DNA of 64,000 nt from NCBI GenBank assembly GCA_963921195.1, contig OY992539.1, positions 210,556,035 through 210,620,034 of the forward strand. The letters run 5' to 3'. Position 1 is the stretch's first letter. Each line of letters opens with the position of its first letter. Positions 33,470 through 43,900 of the stretch are shown here, piece after piece. The position numbers were made by a program, and so were the translations under genes. The notes under the pieces are model-generated. The model saw nothing but the letters and a program-made list of their open reading frames with translations, ran no database searches and was not told the DNA's origin. Source of the stretch: Pegoplata infirma (lineage: Eukaryota > Arthropoda > Insecta > Diptera > Anthomyiidae).

Positions 33470-34719
33470 TATTTAATGAAAAGCTTAAATAGTATTTTCG
33501 AAAAGCTTTGATCCAGTTAAAGTAAAATAATTTTTAATTGAATGATTTGACTTATTAATAAGCTTTCTTCTTTGTTTTCTATTAAACTTCTGAGACATTC
33601 TGATTGAAAGTTTAATGTTTTCAGATATGTTAAAAATTTAATGAAAAGCTTTAAGCTGAGGGCGCTATATCAAAAAAGTTATACACATAAAAAATGTAAA
33701 AATGAAAATTTCCGAATTTTTCGAAAATAAATAATCCAAGATTTTGATTAAAAGTTTTTATATTAGTTATATTAAGTATTTAATGGAAAGCTTAAATAGT
33801 AGTTTCGAAAAGCTTTGATGTACTTAAGTAATAGAATTTTAATTGAATATTTTGACTTACAATTAGTAAGAAAAAGCTTTTTTCTTTGTTTTCTATGAAA
33901 ATTTTGAGACATTCTGATTAGGTGCTTAATACTTATAGTTATGTGAAAAATTTAATGAAAAGCTTTAATTTGAGGCCGCTATTCCAAAAAAAGTTATTTA
34001 CATAAATAATGTGAAAATGAAAATTTCCGAAAATTAATATTCTAAGATTTTGAAAAGTTTTTAATTTAGATATGTAAAGTATTTAGTGAAAAGTTTTAAT
34101 AGTGTTTTCGAAAAGCTTTTTTCTTTGTTTTCTAAAAAAATTCTGAGACATTCTGATTAGGTGCTTAATACTTATAGTTATGTGAAAAATTGAATGAAAA
34201 GCTTTAATCTGAGGCCGCCATTCCAAAAAAGTTATTTACATTAATAATGTTAAAATGAAATTTTCCGAATTTTTCGAAAATAAATATTCCAAGATTTTGA
34301 AAAGTTTTTAACTCAGATATGTAAATTATTTAGTGAAAAGCTTTAATAGTGTTTTCCAAAAGCTTTATTCTAGTCATGATAATATAATTTTTAATTCAAT
34401 GTTTTGACTTTGGTAATAAGCTTTCTTCTTTGTTTTCTATTAAACTTCTGAGACATTCTGATTGAAAGCTTTATACATATTTTTAGTTATGTGAAAAATT
34501 TAATGAAAAGTTTTTGTCTGAAGCCACTAGTTAGTCATACAATTTTAATTAAATGTTTTCACTTAGTTTTCTATAAAACTTCTAAGACTTTCTGATTAAA
34601 AGCTTTATATTTTTGTTATGTGAAATATTTAATGAAATGCTTTAATCTAAGTTTTGGAAAGATTTAATCATAGTTAAACGCATTTTTTTTTTTTTAAGTT
34701 TAGTTCTGACTTTAAATAA
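33470..34719. repeat. Diverged AAGCTTT-rich repeats
   Basis: Three to four decayed copies of a roughly 280-300-bp unit with GAGACATTCTGATT, AATTTAATGAAAAGCTTTAAT and TTCTTTGTTTTCTAT in order. No coding potential. Confidence 0.7.
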
Positions 34720-35934
34720 CACTGCGGAACACTAAAAAATAAACAAGAGTTACGACCATCATTTCTATATATTTCGGACATGCTGATTCGAATGGCGTAC
34801 TCCGTTTTTCGATGTATGGTACAGTTTTCTTGCAAAATGTCGTTAAAGATTTGCTGATTTCGAGCCAGTTTTTCAACAAAAAAATTTGCAAAGTTAATGA
34901 TTTATAAATTTTATGGCATGGAAAACAAAGATATGACTTGTAGCAATATTTCTTATGCCAATTTGGTTTAAAGCTTTTCATCTTAAGCCCTTAAATTCGC
35001 GAATTTATTGATTTTTTGAGGTTTTCGCGAAATTAACCGCCAAGTTGGTCTTTGATTAAGAACTTGCTTTTAGTGAATCAAAAAGGCATCCCTAACAATA
35101 CGAATAGTGGACAAAAAACAGCTATGTTATATGGACCATCGTGATGAAAATCGCGAAAACCGTTTTTTTGTATATGCCAGCATCACTTTACGAGATGATT
35201 TAAGACTCCACCTTTTAGTATATAATGTGGGATTCTTAAACAATTAACTGACCAAACATTTGGCCAAAAAAGTTTTTATTTGCAAAAGTTATCTTAACAA
35301 AAACTATTATTTCAGTGTTAACCCTACAATAATTATAGTTTTTGTTAAGATAACTTTTGCAAATGAAAACTTTTTTGGCCAAATTTTTGGTCAGTTAATT
35401 GTTTAAGAATCCCACATTATATACTAAAATATGGAGTCTTAAATCATCTCGTAAAGTGATGCTGGCATATACAAAAAAACGGTTTTTCGCGATTTTCATC
35501 ATGATGGTCCATATAACATAGCTGTTTTTTGTCCACTATTCGTATTGTTAGGGATGCCTTTTTGATTCACTAAAAGCAAGTTCTTAATCAAAGACCAACT
35601 TGGCGGTTAATTTCGCGAAAACCTCAAAAAATCAATAAATTCGCGAATTTAAGGGCTTAAGATGAAAAGCTTTAAACCAAATTGGCATAAGAAATATTGC
35701 TACAAGTCATATCTTTATTTTCCATGCCATACAATTTAAAAATCATTAACTTTGCAAATTTTTTTGTTGAAAAACTGGCTCGAAATCAGCAAATCTTTAA
35801 CGACATTTTGCAAGAAAACTGTACCATACATCGAAAAACGGAGTACGCCATTCGATTCAGCATGTCCGAAATATATAGAAATGATGGTCGTACCTCTTGT
35901 TTTCTAAAATAGTGGTCACTTTTGTCACGCAGTG
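34720..35934. mobile_element. Foldback element copy 1 (TAA duplication, Harbinger-type)
   Basis: The ends CACTGCGGAACACTAAAAAA and the inverse of CACTGCGTGACAAAAG are flanked by TAA on both sides. The arms are inverse for about 550 bases. A second copy in the opposite orientation lies at 57830-59035. A 3-bp TAA/TTA duplication fits the PIF/Harbinger superfamily. No transposase; weak open frames on the arms mirror each other and are incidental. Confidence 0.85.
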
Positions 35935-35988
35935 TAATTTATTTAGGCTTGAAAAAACTATTTAAAAAATAATTATTTATCTTTTTAG

Positions 35989-36391
35989 CGTTGAAGAGTT
36001 TGGCAGCAATGGTTCCATAGTTACGCTACGCAATGAAATCATATCACCTACCACCGAAAGTATAAGTCGATCTCCTTCCACCGAAGAAGTTATGTCAGGT
36101 ACAGCCAATGAATCTGCTATAGATGAAGAAAATCCGGGAACTTGTGCTACACTAACGCGTAAAGATAGTGGTAAAGACACGGAAAGTATTATATCATCGG
36201 GCATGTCTTCAATATGTAACAGTCCGCCAAGGAATACAAAACGTTTTAGTAAATATTCTGAGCGTTACGATGCGTCAACATTAAAAATTACCAACTCCTC
36301 TATGGAAGAGAAAACAGACTGTGAATCATTGAAATCAATAGTGGCTAGAAGAACAACTAGAGCCAGATGTGCTAGTGTTAATTTAACGAAT
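35989..36391 (+). CDS. CUB-domain transmembrane protein, cytoplasmic exon 2
   Basis: 403 bases between CTTTTTAG and GTAAGT, starting with the last base of a codon shared with 30227. It encodes an acidic, Ser/Thr-rich stretch (EIISPTTESISRSPSTEEV, later DSGKDTESIISSGMSS and RRTTRARCASVNLTN). Many SP, TP and RxxS/T sites suggest phosphorylation. No folded domain is recognised. Confidence 0.87.
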
Positions 36392-36449
36392 GTAAGTTTA
36401 AAAAAAAAAAGCTTTAAGCTTTCTTTTTTATTTTCAATTTTATTTTTAG

Positions 36450-37451
36450 GGTTGCTATTCTCCGGCTGCTAGTATTGTTAGCTCAGCTACTATACGTAGC
36501 ACAAATCCCAAAGAGAGTAAAGAGAAACAAAATCGCAAAAGACTGTTAGCACGTCCCGGCTCAGAATTCTCTTTGGGTACTCAAGAAGATTTTGAATTGG
36601 ATTATTATGATTATAATGTAACCAATGCGGGAGCAGCACCTGGATCATATTTAGGCATGGATCCTGCTTATCTTATATGGATACCACCATTTGATGATAT
36701 ACCCGATTCACCAGAACGGGATGAAGATAAAACACCGGAACCTGCACAAGAACCAGATGAGACTCAACCTATGTATGAGGAAATTAAAATGCCTAAATAT
36801 GGTCATTATTTATCACCGCACAGTAATACCAACTCTAGTAATAATACCACCAATACTTCACCAACTTCAGATGAACTTTCTCCCTTAAACAGTAACTTTC
36901 AATCGAAAGTTACCACACCCAGTGAAACTGATTTAAAAAATTGTCTTATCAAAAAAGCCATATCGTCCAATACAAATAATTCCTCTAAACAAACCACTCC
37001 ATATCTAACGCGTAAAAAGCGCAAACAACAAAAACAACAATCGAAATCTACACTTTCGTTGGAAACCCAAAAAGAGTCCATACCCCTGCAAGACTTCAAT
37101 TTAACAAAGTCGGCGCGTAACTTAACACAAAGGCAGGAAAATCATGAATCATCCCTAGAGCCAGTTATACAAGAAACTGATTCAATGTCTGGATCTTATA
37201 TAGAAAAAGAAACATCAGTGGTAAAGTCTCCTAGTGATTTACAAAATTATCTAGCTTTAGATGATATACAATTTGCTGATGAAAGTGAAAGTGATCATGA
37301 TGTTTCGCTGGGGAGTAGCAAGGGACAGGAGAGGAGAATGTCTGGAAAAGAGATGGTATCTGAAGAATGTAAGTTGTTGAAGACAATGAGAAGGGTGAGT
37401 ACAGTTGTGGCACAAAATAAAGCACAAACTGTTAAGAGAACACAAGTGTAA
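36450..37451 (+). CDS. CUB-domain transmembrane protein, last coding exon
   Basis: 1002 bases after a 58-base intron, ending at TAA 37449-37451, 333 residues. It opens with GCYSPAASIVSS and contains a striking aromatic/proline motif (ELDYYDYN, then YLGMDPAYLIWIPPFDDIPD), a proline/acidic run, poly-Asn/Ser/Thr tracts and a basic TRKKRKQQKQQ patch. The YYDYN/YLIWIPPFDD segment looks the most conserved and could be a protein-binding motif. The summed phase of the six exons (2418 bases) is an exact multiple of three, which supports the model. Confidence 0.88.
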   Translation, partial: GCYSPAASIVSSATIRSTNPKESKEKQNRKRLLARPGSEFSLGTQEDFELDYYDYNVTNAGAAPGSYLGMDPAYLIWIPPFDDIPDSPERDEDKTPEPAQEPDETQPMYEEIKMPKYGHYLSPHSNTNSSNNTTNTSPTSDELSPLNSNFQSKVTTPSETDLKNCLIKKAISSNTNNSSKQTTPYLTRKKRKQQKQQSKSTLSLETQKESIPLQDFNLTKSARNLTQRQENHESSLEPVIQETDSMSGSYIEKETSVVKSPSDLQNYLALDDIQFADESESDHDVSLGSSKGQERRMSGKEMVSEECKLLKTMRRVSTVVAQNKAQTVKRTQV

Positions 37452-37506
37452 ATGTAATGGTGGAAGAGAAAAAAAAAGATATAAACAGAGAAAAGCTTTT
37501 TTATAT

Positions 37507-37512
37507 AATAAA
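37507..37512 (+). terminator. Candidate poly(A) signal of the CUB gene
   Basis: AATAAA 56 bases after the stop, just upstream of the inserted TIR element at 37528. Alternatives are AATAAA at 38915-38920 and 39164-39169. If a later one is used, the whole 35-bp palindromic array lies in the 3' UTR. Confidence 0.4.
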
Positions 37513-37527
37513 AAAAAGCTTTAAATA

Positions 37528-38878
37528 CGAGGGTTGTTGGAAAATTTAAATGAAGGATTTTTGGCATAGAATTTTTCTTACAGAAAAAGTTTCCGAATCT
37601 ACGACATTTTTCCTATAGAAAAGTCTCAGATATTGAGACCTTTTTTTATAGAAAAAGCTTCAGAAACTTAGATATATTTCCTATGGAAAAAGTCTCACAA
37701 TCTAAGACATTTTTTCAATAGAAAAAGTCTCAGGATTTGAGAAATTTTTCCTATAGAAAAAGTTTTAAAATCTGAAACATTTTTCTAATAAAAAAAGTCT
37801 CAGAATCTAAGACATTTTTTCTAGAGAAAGTGTCAGAATCTGAGACATTTTTTTTATAGAAAAAGTCTCAGAATCTGAGACATTTTTCCTATAGAAAAGT
37901 ATCAGAATCTAAAACATTTTTCGTATAGAAAAAGTCTCAGAATCTGAGACATTTTTTCTATAGAAAGTCTTAGAATCTGAGACATTTTTCCTATAGAAAA
38001 AGTCTCAGAATCTGGGACATTTTTCGTATAGAAAAAGTCTCAGAATCTGAGACATTTTTCCTATAGACAAAGTCTTAGAATCTGAAACATTTTTCCTATA
38101 GAAAAAGTCTCAGAATCTGAAACATTTTTCCTTTAGAAAAAGTCTCAGATTCTGAGACATTTTTCCTATAGAAAAAGTCTCAGATTCTGAGACATTTTTC
38201 CTATAGAAAAAGTCTCAGATTCTGAGATATTTTTCCTATAGAAAAAGTCTCAGATTCTGAGACATTTTTCCTATAGAAAAAGTCTCAGATTCTGAGACAT
38301 TTTTCCTATAGAAAAAGTCTCAGATTCTGAGACATTTTTCCTATAGAAAAAGTCTCAGATTCTGAGACATTTTTCCTATAGAAAAAGTCTCAGATTCTGA
38401 GACATTTTTCCTATAGAAAAAGTCTCAGATTCTAAGACATTTTTCCTATAGAAAAAGTCTCAGATTCTGAGACATTTTTCCTATAGAAAAAGTCTCAGAT
38501 TCTGAGACATTTTTCCTATAGAAAAAGTCTCAGATTCTGAGACATTTTTCCTATAGAAAAAGTCTCAGATTCTGAGACATTTTTCCTATAGAAAAAGTCT
38601 CAGATTCTGAGACATTTTTCCTATAGAAAAAGTCTCAGATTCTGAGACATTTTTCCTATAGAAAAAGTCTCAGATTCTGAGACATTTTTCCTATAGAAAA
38701 AGTCTCAGATTCTGAGACATTTTTCCTGTAGAAAAAGTCTCAGATTCTGAGACATTTTTCCTATAGAAAAAGTCTCAGATTCTGAGACATTTTTCCTATA
38801 GAAAAAGTCTGAGATTCTAAGACATTTTTCCTATAGAAAAAGTCTCGGAAAAAAGTCGTCTTATTTTCACAACCCTCG
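37528..38878. mobile_element. TA-flanked TIR element filled with a 35-bp minisatellite
   Basis: Left CGAGGGTTGT and right ACAACCCTCG are exact inverses, each bordered by TA (37526-37527, 38879-38880), as for mariner-type insertions. The interior, from about 37575 to 38850, is almost entirely a 35-bp tandem repeat, leaving only about 40 bases of non-repeat sequence at each end. No transposase. Confidence 0.8.
37575..38850. repeat. 35-bp palindromic minisatellite, about 36 copies
   Basis: The unit combines the hairpin GTCTCAGATTCTGAGAC (perfect 8-bp arms, one central base) with TTTTTCCTATAGAAAAA. Left-hand units are diverged and of variable length. From about 38130 to 38800 units are nearly identical. 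The left units mostly read TCTCAGAATCTGAGAC and the homogenised right block reads TCTCAGATTCTGAGAC, so one variant has spread. Confidence 0.95.
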
Positions 38879-38880
38879 TA

Positions 38881-40983
38881 AAAGCTTTTAAAAAGCTTTC
38901 TGAGAAAGTTTTAAAATAAATTGTTTGAATTTTAAGGAAAATGTAGTATTTAAGTGTGGAAGTTTATAAAAAAAAAACCCAATTGTAAATATTAAAGCAC
39001 CAAAATCTTTAAAAAAATACATAAAAATTACTTAAAACATAAGTCCAACATTTCAAATGCATGTAAAAGCTGTGAGTTTTAATGTATGAAATTTTTGTAT
39101 ATGAAAATCTTTTGTTTTGATTTTTAATAAGTAGAGTTTTTTTTATTTTTATTTCATATTATAAATAAAGTTTCAGATTCCCTATTTAAAAAAATATATA
39201 TTTAAATATATATCTTTAGAAAAAAACTCTGTACCTCCTTTAAAAAAAAACTCTAGTATCTTATTAACACATTTTTTTCTATAAGTGTATTTACAAAAAA
39301 TATGGCAACCATATAGAAATTTATTTATAAAAAAAAAAAACTATAAAATATCAAAATTTGAATGCAAATATTAAAAAAAAAAAAAAATCTGTTAAAAATA
39401 ACTTTTAAAAAGCTTTTTTAAGAGTTTTTTTTGTTTGATAATTTTTTGAAAATTAAAAAAATTTTTAAAAAAAGCTTTTAAAAGCTTTCTATTATAAAAG
39501 CTTTTAAAAGAATTTTATTGAAAAAACTTGTTATTAAAAAAAGCTCGTTAAAAGTTTTTTATTTAAAAACTTATGGAAAGCTTTTTATTTAAAAACTTAT
39601 GGAAAGCTCTTAATTAAAAACACTTATTAAAAGCTTTTTATTAAAAAGAATATTAAAAGCTTTTTATTAAAAAAAAACTTATTAAAAGCTTTTTTTGAAA
39701 AAGCTTATTAAAAGCTTTTTATTGAAAAAGCTTTTTATTGAAAAAAAAAACTTTTTATTTAATTTTTATTTTTTAAATGAAAAAGGAATTGTTAAACAAA
39801 AACTTTTAAAAGATTTTCAAAAAAGTTATTTTTATACAGATTTTATTATATAAAGACTTTGATTTGTGGTATATTTTACGCTTATTTCGACATAAATCTT
39901 ACCCTCCAAAAATCTCGATTTAATTTAAAATTATTTATTCTTTTTCTTTAATTATTTTTTTAAGTTTCAAAATTAGTTAAAATGAAATTTTAGCGGCCTT
40001 GTGATTTTTTTTTTATATAATTATTTTAATTTATTAAAAAAATTACCAAATTTTAACACATTCTAGTCAATTTTACTTTAATTTTTTTTCGTTTTTAAAT
40101 TTGCAAATAATTTATAAAATTGTCTTTAGTATTTAAGTATGATTATTTTTAATTGAAGTATCTCGTTTTAATTCTAACTGCAATATTTGTTTTTAACGAA
40201 TAAGTTTTTTTTATTAAGTAAGTCTTTTTAAAAGTACATTGTATTTATGTAAGTTATTATCAAAATGCTACTTCTCGTATATTGAACACAAATATATTAT
40301 ATGTATTTATAAAAAAAATTGATACCAAATATAATGTAATACCAAGAAATTGATAATATATGTTTAGATGAAACATATTTATATATACTTACATAAGTTG
40401 TATATAATTGAAAAAAAAAAATTAAACTTGAATAAAAAATTATTGATAAATATAATTAAAATCTATAACGAAACCCATTTTATTTCTAATATGTATTTTG
40501 AAACCGCTAATAGCAAAGTTTTGCTATTTTCTTGGAGAATACTTTCCCCTGATTTCCAAAAAAGAGTTTTACTACTCTCTTGCAGGTGGCTGCAGTGAAG
40601 GTAAGTTAAAATACATATATTTAGAACAAAATTAACAGTTTCTAAAAATGGAATGAATATTGTTATGCTGGCAATACTTTCACAAAATTCTAGCAGTGAT
40701 GGTTGTTGTCATTGCTACAATATTAAAATATTTTCTAAAACTGGCAAGACTAAATACAATTTATAGTCTGGCAATGCGCTGTTCTTAAAAACCAGATAAT
40801 TTTTTTTTGCTGGCAATATTTTTGAAAAATTCTAGCAGTGATGGTTGTTGTCTTTGCTAAAAAAAAATTATACACCCAGAAAAATAAGTTTCCAAACGAA
40901 TTTCTCAATTATAATGCATTTAATGATTAAAAAACGTAGAAAAGCCTCTTCTTTCCAAGAATGTGAAGATATTTTTTAAAGCG
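38881..40983. other. AT-rich intergenic DNA
   Basis: 39380-39780 is a run of AAAAGCTTTT / TTTTAAAAGC palindromic words. Other parts are A/T homopolymer-rich. 40630-40870 contains repeated TCTAGCAGTGATGGTTGTTG and CTGGCAA words that lead into the higher-order repeat. No gene recognised. Confidence 0.6.
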
Positions 40984-43900
40984 TTATATCTCGGGCAGTA
41001 TTGAATCGACATGACTCCAATTGGTCTTAAATGAAAACTAGACGATTAGAGATGTTATTTTGTTACAAAAAATGTAAACATCGCTAAAGTAGTTACAAAG
41101 ATATATCAATCTAAAGAAAAATATCTGGCAGCACTGGTAAATAAATGTCTGGCAACTCTGACGTTAAAAGCTTAAATATTCCTCAAAGCATGCTCTACAA
41201 ATCTATGAAAGAATTTTTGAGATCAGTCTAATAGTTTCTGAGATATAACGATTTAAAGAATTAAAAAACGTAGAAAAGCCTCTTTTTATCGAGGGTGTAA
41301 AGATATTGTTTAAAGCGTTATATTTCAGAAACTATTGTACCGAAATGACTCCAATCGGTTTTAAATGAAAGCAGGAAGATTATAGATGTTATTTAATAAA
41401 AAATATGTAGACATTGCTTAAGTAGTTACTGAGATATAGTAGTTTTAAAGGAAAGATCTGGCAGCACTGGCAATTAAACTGTCTGGCAACTCCGGTGAAC
41501 AAAATTTTAAGTTTCCTTAAACTTCGCTCTATAAGCTCATGTAAACATTTTTGTAATCGGTCCAATAGTTTCTGAAATATAACGATTTTAACATTTTTTA
41601 AATATGAAATACCCCTTGCTAGTCGATTCTGAACGCCTGGTGTTTCGCAAAAATTTTTGAAAAATTTCAATTTTTTTCGGCTCAACTTATTTTTACAGAT
41701 ATTTTGAAAAATGTTGTATTTCGGAGACTAACGCACCGATTTTAAAGCTTCTTGGATGAGATTGAAGAGGAAATCTTAAGGAATCTGAAAATTTTGTTCA
41801 CCAGAGTTGCCAGACTAAAATTATCAGTGCTGCCAGATCATTTATTTGAAGTTGCTGTAAATTGATAACCACTTAACCGAATTCATCGAAAACGACAGAA
41901 AATTAAAGTTACAAGTTATAGCTTTCGTTTCGTACCAATTTTGAAAAATTCGGATAAGTGGTTTCCGAGATATAGCGATTTGAAAATTCGAAACCATAAA
42001 AAAGCTTTTACAGGCTGATGACATAAACATATTTTTAAAAGTGTTATATCTCGGAAACTATTGCTCCAAAATGAATAAAATTGGTCTTAAATGAAAGCTA
42101 GAAGATTACACTGTGCTACAAAAGACCAAAAATAATTTATGCAGGGGTTCCCATATGATAATTCGGGTTGGTTGGAGTCCATAGAGTACTGATATACTCA
42201 TAGTTTTTCTGGATCACTTCGTTAAGTACGTTTTTTATTGGCAAATGTGTTGAAAAACGGAAATTCTTAAATTACAATTTTAAAAAATTATTACTTTGTT
42301 AGTTTGCAACCGATTTTCGATTTTATGGATTTGTTTTAAAGGTATAGGTCTTACCTTTCAAACAAAACAAAAATATTACAAATCGATCAAGAATTGGCTG
42401 AGCTACGATCGCTTAAGTAAAAAAAAAACGTATTTTTTGAATAATTTGTCATATTCTTTACACTCTAAGTTGAAATTGCATCATTAAACAATTTTTTTTA
42501 ATTTTTTGTAAAAAAGTATTGTAAAGTAGCTTTCCAAAACACCAAAAAACATAACAATCGGTTTAAAAATGAATGAGTTATACTAAGTTTTGTGATAGGG
42601 CATTTTTAATTTTTTTCAGAAACGCTTGTAATTTAAGCATTATTCATAAATCTTGTTACTAGTAGTAATTTTATGCGCATATGCATATAAACTAGAGATG
42701 GGAACGTAATTAGATTTGTGCGTGATTCACACATGATCAGAAGTGAGCGTGATTGAAAATTTATTTTTCTCACGTGGTTGTTAGTGAGTGTCAGTGTGAG
42801 TAGAATAAAAAAATGGGCGTGTCAGTTACTTCCAAATCCTTTTTATAATTTTTTGGGTTTGTTTAAAAAATATCAGTGTTACTTCTTAAACAAAAAAATA
42901 TTGTGAATCGGTTGAAAACTGGCTAAGGTGCGCTTGTTTAAGTAAAAAACCTTTTTTGAAGAGTTATACCTGCAACATTTTTATGACAAAAAACATTTGA
43001 CATTTTTGAAACGAAATTGGTAAAATTGTGGGATCATTTGATGGAAATTTTACCTGTTTATAAATATACGTATGAGGCATTCCACACCAAATGTTCAGCG
43101 AAAAAAAAACATGTGAACCGTAAATTTTTAAATGGGTTGTATGGATAGCCATGTGAGGCATTCCACACCAACTGTTCCACTACAGAAAAACCATAGTGGT
43201 TTCAATGGGATATCATTTGCAAAGTATTCGCTCTTAGGGTACTTATAAATAACAAAAATAAAATTTAAGTTTTTTTCAAAAAGTGGGCCTTGTAGGCGTG
43301 GTCAAATATTAAAAATATCAAACTTTTTTGCCTGAGTATTTATTCACGATCACGCACGCTAATGAAAGAAAAAAAATATTCAAGCACGATATTTTATTTT
43401 ACTCACGCTCACGTGAAAATCGTGACCGTAACTTATTTTTTTCTACTCACGTGTGCGTGAATGAGCGTGAGCAAAATAAAATATCGTGCGTGACTAAATT
43501 TTTTCTTTCATAAGCGTGCGTAATCGTTATTAAAAACTCACTCACGCTACCATCGCCTCTTAAATTATTTTTTAAGTATTGATATTACTCATACGCACAC
43601 GTTTTAAATACCATTAATGTATAAAATAAGCGTGTTGCAATTTTTGAATTTAGATTTTTCGAAAACAAGGCAAAACACATCTCTAAAAATTTCAGATCAG
43701 ATAGAAAATTCCTTTATTATTATTTTTATTTTTTTTGATAAATAAAGTTTAAGTTTAAATTTAAAAAATTCAGAACTTCTTCTGAAAATGTTCCAATTTT
43801 CATTTTCTTAGCTTTTATTGATAGCCCATTCAGCTTCTATTGATAGCCCATTCAAAAATCTATAAACAGCTTTTGTCTTTAAGACTTTACTGTGTTTCAT

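Larger units (their letters stand above)
30228..35988. other. 5.8-kb intron filled with repeats and two foldback elements
   Basis: Contains roughly 380-bp tandem repeats (30320-31500), an 8-bp-TSD foldback (31728-33461), AAGCTTT-rich diverged repeats (33470-34700) and a TAA-flanked foldback (34720-35934). No gene is present. Confidence 0.85.

Noticed and set aside
34712..35912. Mirrored open frames on the arms of the TAA-flanked foldback (also at 58773-59111) as a transposase fragment
   Set aside because: Short, with no DDE-type motif, and the two arms simply encode the same inverted-repeat DNA.
40586..40600. 15-base microexon (TTGCAG before, GTAAGT after)
   Set aside because: The splice-like signals are good but there is no flanking gene on either side to which it could belong in frame; chance occurrence is more likely.
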